Below are positions 23,006 through 35,300 of a stretch of 64,000 bases of DNA, piece by piece. Both the position numbers and the translations under genes were made by a program. A model generated the notes under the pieces. The model searched no databases. It saw nothing but the letters and a program-made list of their open reading frames with translations, and was not told where the DNA came from. Origin of the DNA: Spisula solida (Eukaryota; Mollusca; Bivalvia; Venerida; Mactridae); NCBI GenBank assembly GCA_947247005.1, contig OX365953.1:29696784-29760783 (forward strand), written 5' to 3'. Positions within the stretch are counted from its first letter, which is position 1; the number at the start of each line of letters is the position of its first letter.

Positions 23006-23247
23006 CATGATATGTGACATAATTTTGGACATACTTTGACATAATTTTGGACATTCTACATGAGATGTGACATAATTTTAAACATACTACATAAAATGTG
23101 ACATAACTTTGGACATACTACATGATATGTGACGTACTTTGGACATACCACATGATATGTGACATAATTTTGGACATACTACATGATATGTGATGTAATT
23201 TTGAACATACTACATGATATATTTTTGATATGTGACGTAATTTTAGC
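23006..23247. repeat. Minisatellite, about eight units of 30-31 bases
   Basis: The consensus is built on CATGATATGTGACATAATTT followed by TGGACATACTA. Units start near 23006, 23038 (partial), 23059, 23090, 23121, 23151, 23182 and 23213. Each contains TGACATAA or TGACGTAA, the latter close to a CRE/ATF site. Not seen elsewhere in the window. Confidence 0.8.
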
Positions 23248-24193
23248 TTACTGGTATATACTTCATGAGAAAATACGTCAAGTCAAAGTTAAACACGGTT
23301 TTTATCCAGTATTATATTTGTTTACTAATTTTAACGAGACATCTTTAACGTCATAGTTTTTGCATTAAACCGACTCAAATTATTCTGGCAAAGAATAAAA
23401 TACTTTTTCACTGTGAGTTCTCTTGCTGTCTTAGCCAAAACTTACGCATACGACGTGGTATGTCCACACTGACTATGCTCAAGAACGAGTGTTACATACA
23501 GGTCTAACTCTATGTATCTTGTTCAGGATTGAAGTGATAGGAATTTAAGAGACCATGTATATAGCAGTGTGTGAGATTGGATGATTTAGCCATATTCTCT
23601 CCTTTCTTGGGAGTGAAGTTTTCACATGGTATTCTATAATTACACCCTGAAGTGGGTGGTTTTTCACTTGATTCTGACTTCCATAGAATGTCAATATTTT
23701 GCCTGCCAAGTCTCCTACAAGTACTTGTTGTTGGTTTCTTACAATTGATTGAGTTATTGACCTTCATTTGCGTTTGTAAAACCAGACACCCAGATAGGTA
23801 GTATACTCCATAGAGCCTCTAATATAAGGACTAATTCTTCTTCATACCGGTTATTGGAAAACTCACAGGTTTTGCAGTTTGTATGCAAAAATGCATGTCC
23901 TCGATATGCATAGAGTATTATGTAGACGTATCAACACACATCAGAGTATAGTTGATTTGCTTGGAGCACCCACCTCTGGCACGGGAGTTAGCAGGGTGTG
24001 TTTTATACCAGCCAGTGACATTCTGCAATACTCAAACATGGCATTGGTATAGTTTCCCTGCTTGGCATTCATCATTAAAATAAATAACCTCCAGAACCGG
24101 TTGAACTGGTTAGAAATCTCTAAATGACTGCGACATTACACCCAACAAAAACAGACATATTCTTAGAGTGATCTAGACAGGACTGGTTGACCA

Positions 24194-24337
24194 GGGGTGG
24201 TATTCAAAACTGATCTTTCTTGACTTAAGGATAAGGGCAACCTGATCACACCATATTAAACTGTTGGCCAGTAACAGGCAATTTGATTGGCTATCCTTAT
24301 TCTCCAATTAAATAAGATCAATATTGAATACCATCCC
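24194..24337. mobile_element. MITE, GGGGTGGTATTC family, second copy
   Basis: The left end is GGGGTGGTATTCAA and the right end ATTGAATACCATCCC. The interior shares CTTGACTTAAGGATAAG, CTGTTGGCCAGTAAC and AAATAAGATCAATATTG with the element at 2050-2197. It is 144 bases long and non-coding. Confidence 0.75.
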
Positions 24338-27300
24338 TGGTAAAGTGTAAAGATAATATATATCGTAGTATATATGACACTATCCAAATGACATAATCAT
24401 TTTACCCAACAAAAACAAAATCAAGCGAGACATAAAGTGGTCCTACCAAATGATTTATGAAACATATTTCTTCTTTCATTATTTCCAACTTTTATGTTAG
24501 TATATGGTATACAAAAGCTGTGATTTACCCAAGTTATCCTGTGAAACATTAGTTGTTGATTCAATATCAGTTGACAAGTCAATCCCCAAACTTTCAATTA
24601 ATTACAATAAATGTCGTGACTACCGGTAGTATACTGGGAAACATTCAGCTATGGTCAGTGATTGTGGTTTCTATCACAATGAATTGTGGGATTGTTAGTT
24701 CGTACAATAATTAAAGGTTATGTGATCGATGTCAAATAAATGGCTTAATTAGTCACAGAAAATCACATGTTGTGCACTAAGGGAAAGTTCCAAATTGGTC
24801 CAATCTTTTACTGTAGACTATTGTTGATGGTGTCACGTTGTTGCTGTGAACTGATAAGTTGTGAAATGATTATCATACTAGTCTGAATACAAAGTAACAA
24901 CATATGAGTACTGATTGTTCTTAGTGAGATTCATTGTCTGATGTCCGTCCTTTGTGTGGACAAATTGGTTGTGTATTAGAGTTTGTTAACTGAACTGGAA
25001 AAATTATGGAAAACCTCATAGAAATTCAACCACCCTTCTGGATTTTCAAGTTGATTTTCCTCCATATGTGAAGGAGTTGCTGGTTTCTTGTGGAAGGGTA
25101 GTACCGGTTAGAATACAGTCCAGGAAAGCTCAGGCTATACATATAACAGATACATTGTTGAAAAAATGGCATTAAAACCCAATTAACAAACAAATTGGCA
25201 AACCTCTCAACATTTACAAGTTTTTCACTTTTTGATAAAGCACTAATATGCATCCCAAAAGAAAGGAATGTAAGGAAAGTCACTGGTATCTGCCACAGTT
25301 TCAATGGTAAATGAACAAAATTGCTAGTTTTCAATGATACATGTGTTAATTTTATCGAAGTTAGGCACATCTGTTCTACATCAACTGCCTGTGAATGTCA
25401 AATTTAAAACTATAATTTTAGGGAATATATATTGATTTGAAACAGTTATTGTCAAATTTTGTTCTCAAGTGGGTGTGAGTTGTATAAAACATGAAACTGG
25501 GTAAGTTATACCATACTCCCCTGAGTTACTGGTAGTCATATGTGTTAAAACACTTGTACAAACACTTGCATATAAAATTGTACCTGAAATTGTCTTGTAA
25601 CTCTCCGTTTATGTTGCTCGGTGACTGTTAGCTTGTGTCTCATTGTGAATCTGATCTTGGTTTGGTCTTCGGACTCTTTTGCCTTTCGACACTCAGCTTG
25701 TATTGCCTTATTGCATGAGCTTCAATGTTGCCTTTCGACACTTTAATAAGTTTGCATTGCCTTGTGACTCTGCATGAGCTTCAGAGTTGCCTTCAGTGTT
25801 GCATTTGCATCAAATGCCTTGTGACTTCGAACTGACATTACCATGTGACGCTCAGCTCTTGTTACTATAGTATGTACCCTTTGACTTTGATTGGAATACA
25901 TAAAAACTAGCCTTTCTAAAATAGCAATGATTTCTTTATATATGCTCAGGTTACTCGGTTAATAATACATGTAATACACATTATACCGGTGTACATTGTT
26001 ACCTCTTCTAACGGTGAAAGTAGAACTATTTGGTTGTCTTGTTAATGATGTTCTGTGGCTTGTGGAGGGATATAGAAACTAGAATAGAGTTATACACCAA
26101 TACTATAAATATTACAGTAACCAGTATGTTGTTTACACTAATGAAATGTCACAATCACTGACAGTTTAGTATATTATGTTTGTTGTTTTGTTAATCAAGC
26201 CAGTGCATTTGATTTTATTCATTAGACGGCCGTATGTTATTTGAAAGACAAAAGTATGATTGCATTTATGCTACATCTTTTTAGCTTTCTTCTGTGCTCT
26301 TGTTCAGCTGTTGCATGTGATTGCTTTCCATATGTGTATACCTCTGTTGTAAAAAATATCATTCTATTAAACAACAGCTCTCTTGAAAGTTAGGTGGGAA
26401 ACTTCTTGAATGTTAGGTGGGAAACATCTTTGAAAGTTAGGTGGGATACATTTGCATTTAGCTTAGGTATCTCCAACACAGTTGAACGAATGTTACTGTT
26501 TATTGGCATGTTCATCTACATGTGACTTTGTGCACCTTTGGGTTGTTTTAATTAAACAGATGAGAGTTTTGTACCTTGTTAAGAAAACTTTTTTTAGGTT
26601 TCTGTTTCTTGAATTATGTATATGTTAAATCAAAGTTCTCTGAACTTGATTATTGATTACAATTATTCCTTAGAGACTGTATTATTTGGCCAGGAATACT
26701 TATATACGTGATTATGTTAGGACACATTATGTGGAATTCTTCTGTGAGGACAATCATGTAAAATAACCTGACCTTTTTATGTCATTCATGAAATTTCCCT
26801 GAAATTTGTGGTACATGATACTAAATAAATATAAGCCTGCCGGTTCTCACCGTGGATATTGTTGATTACTTGCTTGTCAGACCTTTGAGATGAAGATTTG
26901 AACACTTGGTCTGGGAGGTTGTTCTTCTATGGCATTAGCTGTGGTCATGTCCCTCACAATTTGTCCTCCACAAGTAGAGAAGTTACTAGTTGCATCATCA
27001 CACAGCGGAAGAACAAGTCAGTACAGGTGGATGTTTAATTCCAGTAAAACTGGTTCCATCAACTGACTATAAAACAAAAACAAGTGAAACAATTATCATA
27101 AGGCATCGAATGCCCGCATATAGAGGGGGAGACTGTGATATTAATTTTGTGCTGGTCATGTGAATGGATGGATGTCTGTGTATGTGACGGGGTAGTCTCA
27201 ATCTATATGACTAAAATAGTGTTGACCAATGGGACAATATATTATATCATCATATAAGTCACTTGAACGTAAGTTCTGATATTTAACTAACTAGACACCA

Positions 27301-28330
27301 CGTACACCAATCTGTCAACTAAAATTTGCCAAAACTTGTCTCAAAATAGCCTTAATCCTGTAACAAAATTACAGAAAGTTGATTCAATTAATTACTTATT
27401 AATCAAATATGGCTACCAATGTCAGAAAACTAGCGCTAGCCGTAGGATCTAGTCGTACGTTTAGTAACTAATAGCATCAATGTTCTTCTCTAGTAATTTG
27501 CTGATTAAATTACTTTATTGTTGTTGAACACTTTAATAATTTAATTTAGCGTTCAATTCATTGAGAATGATAAAGCTCCTGTCATATCTGTGATAATATA
27601 TTTCAGCTTTTTATTACGGCAGAATGGGATAGTTCTCGAATTAAGGCGATAGATTTAGTCTGTTACATTGATTCTGATGTATGGCTTAATTAATGTCGAA
27701 AATAGTTAAAACGCTTAAAAACACACGTCTCATGGGCTATGGCAGACATTATATTCAGCAGCCAAGTATCACAGATTTAAGTCAGGAATAGAAAGATAGT
27801 GGCTACGGACTAGACAAAGCATTCGCTGAGGTATGAAATGATGTTTACCGACTTCGTATTATAGACGAGAAATCAGACAAGTATTTGAAAGGAATTCTAC
27901 AAGTAGCCATATTAACAGCATCAAATATTAACAAAACATTGGTACAGTACAAACTTTTCGCTTAATATGGTAGCTTTGAACTGTTACAACCAACCTTGAA
28001 TCAGGTCAAATCTTTTCTCCTTCACACAAAGTAGTGAATAATTCCACCTCGGTAAATGAAATACGAATGTTCAAAAGTGCATTCTGAAGTTTTAAAGTAT
28101 ATTTAATACATGCTTATTGATAGATGATATATAATACAGAACTTTCTAAGGCAACTTTGAAACATTGTACATATATATGAATGTAATGCCCCTTGCTTTG
28201 TAAATAGTGTTAAAATTCATCTTGGCAAGAAATATATTTAACAATTTCCTGCATTCACTTGTTGCAAATTAACTCTCTGACTATTTTTTATGTATTTTTC
28301 TATGGTTGTTCCGCAGAGTGATTTTACAAT
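24338..28330. other. Gene-poor spacer, third part, up to the RPAIN-B block
   Basis: No gene, tRNA or mobile element recognised. It holds a loose repeat of GCCTTTCGACACT- and GCCTTGTGACT-like words at 25640-25860, and three copies of a 27-base GAAAGTTAGGTGGGAAAC word at 26380-26450. I looked here for RPAIN exon 1 (a PPWKE-type codon run) and found none. Confidence 0.5.
26380..26450. repeat. Short tandem repeat, three units
   Basis: CTTGAAAGTTAGGTGGGAAA, then TTGAATGTTAGGTGGGAAAC, then TTTGAAAGTTAGGTGGGATA, giving a period of about 25-27 bases. Confidence 0.75.
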
Positions 28331-29207
28331 ACATTTTTTCAAAATAGTAGACAATTTGTCGGCTTTCTTTGTTTTGGTTTAATTCACTAATGTAGTTTAC
28401 ACTAACTGTTGTCATTTCTTTGAAAGATGTTAAAATCAACATAAAATCAAAATAAATGCATTTTGTTAAAGAGAGGCACCCTTACTTTATTAGCTGTTTT
28501 CAAACTCCGAAGAAAAAAAGCCTAATTGCTAATGGAAAATTTTTATATGAACAGATATTGCAAACGTTTGGTTCAAAATCTAAAACTAGATTATCGACTA
28601 TTTTTCAGTAGTGCTTATTGCTCTGTTGCAGCTCTGTACATCCAGGTTTTTTGACCCTCCACATTGTTGTTTTCCACATTCAACTGAGAAAGTTGTAAGT
28701 ACATGGCCATTCGGTTTTGTCCTTGCCTAATTGGCCAATGACCTCTTGCTCCCAGGCAGGGGACAGAACGTTTGTGTGATATACAAGATATACAAGAAAT
28801 CAAGGTGTGCTAACCTGATTCTTTCCGAATTGATTCCTAAGTTCTTTTACTTGCCTGGATACTGTTTTATCAAAGCACTTATCGTAAACTTACGTCCAAA
28901 TTTCAATTTTTTATAATTCTTTAACAACAACATATTGTGGTAAATGAATCTGCAATATAAACAATGATTCAATTAATGAACTGCTACAAAACCGTACCCT
29001 TCCCAAATGTGTAGTTGTTAAAGCAAAATATCAAATTTAAATTTGAGCTTAAGTTTATGATTTTGTTATGTGCTTTTATAAAACAGTACCCTGGTATATA
29101 GCATCGATACAGCGAGAGTGACCTTAAATACAAAACGTATTATTTGCTAGCTGCGAGTAGGGGAACATAGCACATATTGTTCAAAAAGTATTCACTGTTT
29201 TTTTCAG
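28331..29207. other. 5' flank or intron 1 of RPAIN copy B
   Basis: Homologous to 10-1345 but lacking the repeat 'A' insertion. No exon recognised. Between 28910 and 29090 copy B holds sequence without a clear match in copy A. The acceptor of exon 2 is at 29207. Confidence 0.6.
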
Positions 29208-29372
29208 AGATGTTCGGACAGACTACGTGAGAGCCGAGACAAACTGAAGGCGAAATTCCGGAAACTTCCAACAATGACTAACAATGATATGTTTATAGAG
29301 GAACTAATGAAAGCAGAATGGGACTCATTGAGAAAAGAGCATGAGAAGAACTCGTATGAAATGGATATTGAG
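29208..29372 (+). CDS. RPAIN: RPAIN-B exon 2
   Basis: The exon is 165 bases between GTTTTTTTCAG and the donor GTTAGT. It encodes RCSDRLRESRDKLKAKF to EMDIE. Five substitutions relative to copy A by hand count, two of them replacing residues. Confidence 0.9.
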
Positions 29373-32300
29373 GTTAGTCCAGTTCACCATGATACACAGG
29401 GTCCTATACTGAAAACCAAGAAACTATTTTGGGGCAATTTAATTTTGCGATTTTTGAGAAAGGTAGTATTTCGTGAAATCAAGTTGCCGCCAAAGTGCTA
29501 AACATATTAATATGGACATTGTGAGAAACTGCGAAAATTCATTGTTGCGAATATGCCGATGATAAGCAAAAATCGAAAGTTAGTATTCGCGAAAGTACGA
29601 AAGTAATTTGGTTTACAGTAATTCCGGAACACTAGAAAGCATGAACTTTTCTGCATAAAATTAAAAGTTACTTGATGAAAATATTCAAAGTATTGACTAA
29701 GTTATGGTCATTTGAAATTTCATTAACTGAAATTTGAGCAATAGAACATTGTTTAAAACATAAGTTTGGTATAGGGATGTGTGCTAATGGCTCCCAAAAC
29801 TTGCATCTTATTTTCAGGATGGGGCATTATGCCTCCGTAGGACCCCTGGATCATTCTAGTTGACATTGTTGTGTTCAGAACTGGATGGCAATTTAAACAT
29901 CTTGTAGCATACGAACCTGTTGTTGACTTATTTATAAAGGATATTGAATGAATGTTGGTTTACTGTAAAATCATTATGTTTCGAGGGAGTGGAATTTTCA
30001 TTAATTTCGTGGGTGAATTCGACCACAAAATCAAATCCCCACTATTATGCGACAAATTAGATAGTTTAGACATTTAAACTTGATTTCGCCTATATACAGC
30101 GCTATATATTAACGTACGTAATGTCCGTGACGTGAAATGACGCTATTTGCATATTTAATGCTCACTGTGCATTAACACTGTACACTACAAAAATATATGC
30201 ACAATAGAAAAATGGGCGTGTGATAAAGATATTAACAAAAGCCCTTGAAATGATGAAATTTTGCTACTTTGTTGAAATATTAATAAGTAATCATGTGAAT
30301 TGACATTGTCAAATGGCAAGTTTGGACATCCGTGTTCTACAGAACATTTCTTGTTATATTTAATGTGTAACAGTTAATATGGTTGAGTGCTGCCTTCCCT
30401 TTCTGATTTGTCATCACCTTCTTGCATGATTGTATTTCTGGTTCAAACAAACCTTCTCAGTCTCCAATCTAGACTGTTTAAAGTTAAAACAAGCATGGTT
30501 GTTAAATGTTTAATGACACGGCACTAATTCTTGTATATTGTAATGATTAACAATTCCTTTCAGGTTAGTGGTAGTCTGGATTTCAATATTGATCAAATAC
30601 TCGACATGTTTGAAGATATACAGTCAGAATTACGCCAGGAAGGTACAAGTCCTTACAATACATGTATACTTTCTAAATTTCTGTGGATATACTGAAAAAT
30701 CAATCCTTTTCATGTGCATTTAATTCCTTTGATTTTGAAAAGAATGTAATTTCATGGAAGAATCCACGATAGGGATGAAAGCATAGTAAGGACACTCCCT
30801 TATTTATGCAGATTGATCATGAACCAGTTCTTATAACTTACATAATTGCTCTCGACATCTTATTCCCGGTGGCATACACTGCCATGAGAGTATGAGAGAC
30901 AGATACCAGATTTCCCCTGTTATACTGAGCATATAGCAAGGGAATCATTGGTACAATTTTTAATCCCCCGCCACGAAGTGGGAGGGGATTATAGGAATGG
31001 TCTCCGTCTGTGCATCCGTTCGTCCGTACGCGCCCACTTGACGTTGTGTGGTGTGGAACAATAGTCTATATTTAGATTCTATTCATTTCGTTGCTTACGG
31101 GGTGCAAAATGTTGCTAATGGGGTTTTACAAACAAAAGAAAGAACAAAAGAAAACACCACAAGGTCAAGTCCGTCCATCTGTAACAAAATCGTGTCCACT
31201 CTCTAACTTTTTAATGCCTTGGCCGAATTGCATGAAACTCGTACCAAATGTCTAACTAATAAAGACAACTTGCAGAGCCCACATTCCAACCAGGCCGGTT
31301 CAAGGTCAAGGTCACAATTCAAGGTCAAAGGTTTGAATCTTACATTCGTGTCCGTTCCATAACTTTTTAATGCCTGGGCCGAATTGCATGAAACTCATAC
31401 GAAATGTGTAACTAATAAAGACGACGTGCAGAACCCACATTCCAACCATGCCGGGTCAAGGTAACAATTCAAGGTCAAAGGTTTGAATCTTACATGAGGG
31501 TCCATTTCATAACTTTTTAATGCCTGGGCCGAATTGCATGAAACTCATACCAAATGTGTAACTAATAAAGACGACATGCAGAACCCATATCCTAAACATG
31601 CCAGGTCAAGGTCACAATTGAAGATCAAAACTTTGAATCTTGCATTCCGTGTCCACTCCATAACCTTTTAATTACTTGGCTGAATTGCATGAAACTGATA
31701 CCAAATATGTACATAATGATGACGACGTGCAGATCCCACATTCCAACCATGCTGGTTCAAGGTCAATGTCACAGTTCAAGGTCAACAGTTTAAATCTTAC
31801 ATTTTATGTCCACTCTTTAACTTTTTAATGGCTGGGTCAAATTGCATGAAATTCATACCAAATGTAGAAAAAATAAAGCCCACATTCAGAATCAACATTT
31901 CAACCATGCGGGGTCAAGGTCACAGTTCAAGGTCAGAGGTTTAAATCTTACATTCTGGTCCACTCCATAACTTTTTAGCGCCTGGGCCAAATTGCATGAA
32001 ACTGATACCAAATGTGTAACTAATAAAGATGACATACAAAACCCACATTCCAATCATGCCGGTTCAAGGGCAATGTCACAGTTAAAAGGTCAAAGGTTTG
32101 AACCTTACATTTCCCATCCGCTCCTTATTTTTTTAACGCCTGGGCCAATTGCATGAACTTGTATAACTATTAAATAACTTTCAACAACGTATAACAATTT
32201 CACTGTTCATTAATGCGGCGGGGGATTATAGCCGTCATTTGGACTGCCTTGTTATTTCGTCTTTGGTATGCCAGGGCCATGGATCATACCAGGCATCTCC

Positions 32301-35300
32301 CTTACTTGATGCAGGACTTGATTTGGTGGTCTCGTTTATCCACAAAGTCAACAGAAAATTAATACTCCATGTATATTAATGTTTTTTCCATATGTTGTAT
32401 ATTGTTATAATTATTTGTCCTTGTATAATTATATAAATTGATTGCACAAAGTTCACTCGTATATTTATGCACCCCCTTCTTTGATGAGGGGGTATATTGC
32501 TTTGTATATGTTGGCCTGTCGGTCGACCAAATCGTTTCCGTTCAATAACTTACAAAGGCTTTGCCCTAGGATCTTCATACTTTACATTGATCATCAACAG
32601 TATACGACCCTATTGATTTTGAGGTCAAAAGTCAAGGTCACTGGGCTATTTACCATTTCTGACTATTGGGCTGGTTTCCATTCAATAACTCATAAACGTT
32701 TTGCCCTAGGATCTTCAACTTTTACATGGAGATTGGTCATCAACAGTTTATGACCAGTATTAATTTTGAGGTCAGTAGGTCAAAGGTCAAGGTCACTGTT
32801 ACCTTTACTATTTCTGACTATTGGGCTGCCATGGGGCAGACGTGTTTTACAAACATCTCTTGTTCTTGTTGGTTCTGGTCTGTTGCTAATTTCCAGACCT
32901 TTATTGGTGTGTGGACAGTTATTATTTCATCTGGGTACACGCTAAGTGTTTTATCCTTGACAATACATGAGTTTAATCTTTATAGAAATATCAAATCACT
33001 TGGCAGGTTTTTTTTCACTATATTCGAGGGGCCCCTTCACAATTTCCTATAGGTTTCTAAAGGCCCCTTCACAATTAGAATCGGAGTCTTGGTTTTTGTG
33101 AAATAAACTTCACCACAAAGCACCAAACAATCCAAACATAAATAACAATTATATATTCCTGTACTGGACTTGACATGAAGTATTGTATCATAGATACATG
33201 CATGTTTGGGACAAGTGGACAAAAACTTACTTAAATTTTATTTCACAATTTGGTGATTAATCGTGCTTAGTTTTTCACTATTTTGAGAATTTTCGCGCTA
33301 AATTTTCACAAAACAAAAGGGCTTGGTCCTCTTCACAATTCAGTGGAAAAAGCCCTGCTTGGTTTTTATGAATGCCTAGGACAGTAGCTATCCATTAAAT
33401 ATTTAAAAGTCGTAAATGAATCCTCATCCGGTGGGTGGGATTCAAACCCACTACCGCAACGGCTACAGCGCCTAGCATTGAAGTAACCACACCGGCACTG
33501 TCGGTATTGTCTTGGTCATTTCAGAGCTAGGCATCCATGCCTTTAGGGTCATGGGTTCGAATCCTACCCACAGAATGAGGGTTCATATATGACTTTTAAA
33601 AATATGAAATGTTTACGTTCAAAGTTATTGCAATATATATACAATGTTCTTAATCAATAAAACTCTCGTCTGAAGGTTACATATACGTACCTGATTTGTC
33701 CATTGTTCACTTGTCAAACAGAATTTGCTACTAATATATTGGCACATTGGATGTCAGTACAGATTTGCTGTAATTTGATTGAGATATGGCAGTCTGTTGT
33801 TGGCAAGATTTTATGGAAAGCTGTGAAGCCTATTACTCACCTCTATATATGTGTAGGTCTGGTATTTCTATCCTGGATTCTGTCTGTTCAACAAAACCAC
33901 CGAGTAGTGGTAAAATCATTCAGTTAGACAAACGTTTAAGTTATTATGCACCTAAAATTATACTGTAAACCAATTTATTTTCGCGAGTACTAACTTTTGC
34001 ATTTGCTGATCATCGGCATATTCGCATCTACGAATTGTCGTGTTTTATAGTTTCTCGCAATGTCCTTCTTGGTTTACAGTAGGATATTTGTTTTCGAGGA
34101 AAGGCATCCTTTGTCTCATTCCACACCATTGAATTTTGGATATATTGGGGATATTGTTGTACAGATATTGTTATTGTGGAGATTTAAATAAGGGATTGCA
34201 ATATTGCCCATGGACCACATGAAGACCAACTATACTGTATTGAGTTTGGATGCTTATATTGGCAGGTCCCATATATATACCAACTGTATTCTCTTTTTCT
34301 TCAATTGTATGATGTTTGCTACATTAAGTTGATGTACAGAAAGCAGTTTTAAAATATCACCTAAGCATAAATAATCATTTGATGTTAGACGTTTATCGTG
34401 CAGACTATGTTTGTGGTAACTTAACTGTGTTAGATAATGCTATCAGTGATTTGTCCTATCAGCAGTCACTATTCCATAATGCTACCACCGACTTCTGATG
34501 ATCAGGGGTTAATGTATAGTCTGCATGCCTTAAAGTAGACTTTAAATTGGTTATTTGACTTTTATTTTAACCATGTTTATTGTACATATGCATGTATGTT
34601 GTGTCGACATGTTACAAAAAGATTATATTAAGTCAGACAGGCAAGGCAGCACTCAACTTAACCAGCCGAGCACAGATAACATTAAAAACAAACAAAGCAT
34701 AATGCCCAACTGAACCAACCAAGCACAGGAAACATAAAACACATAAAGACATAATGCCCAACTAAACAAGCACAGATCCGCCCAAGTCCAAGCTGTTGAA
34801 AAGTATAATAAACTATTACTAGCTGAATGACCCAGTTTCCACAGCAATATGACTATAATGCCTAGTGTTAGCTGTCAGAAATATTAAAACGAAGAAGTGC
34901 CCAACACACTACCTACCAAGAAAATTAAACATCCCTTGTCCCAACTGTTTAAAAGCTGAATAGAAAATATTCAGCAAACAAAAGGAGGAAACCGATCAAA
35001 GATTTGTTCATATATATATCATATACAGTAGACAATACCACTCATTGTCTATTCTATTAATATATATAAGCCTCCTGTATTCTTTTACCTTGAAGAAATT
35101 TAATATTTGACATTATGCAATATTATGTATATGACAAAGGAATTATTTACTTGCCCAATTAGGGTTACAGACTCCGTATCAATGTGTGTTCAAATCCTCC
35201 TGAGGTTTATAAGTAATTTAGTAGTAATATGACTGTATCATATCCATCTATTAGCAAACATAATTGGTACTTTGGATATAGCGTCACTGTTTCTTATCAC

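Noticed and set aside
31000..32250. CRISPR-like regular repeats
   Set aside because: Subunits are directly adjacent, 150-160 bases long and imperfect, with no unique spacers, in a eukaryotic intron.
34653..34847. Hydrophobic 64-codon minus-strand frame that looks like a membrane peptide
   Set aside because: It lies wholly inside repeat 'D' and is made of its internal repeats; the relative at 63331-63883 does not keep it open.
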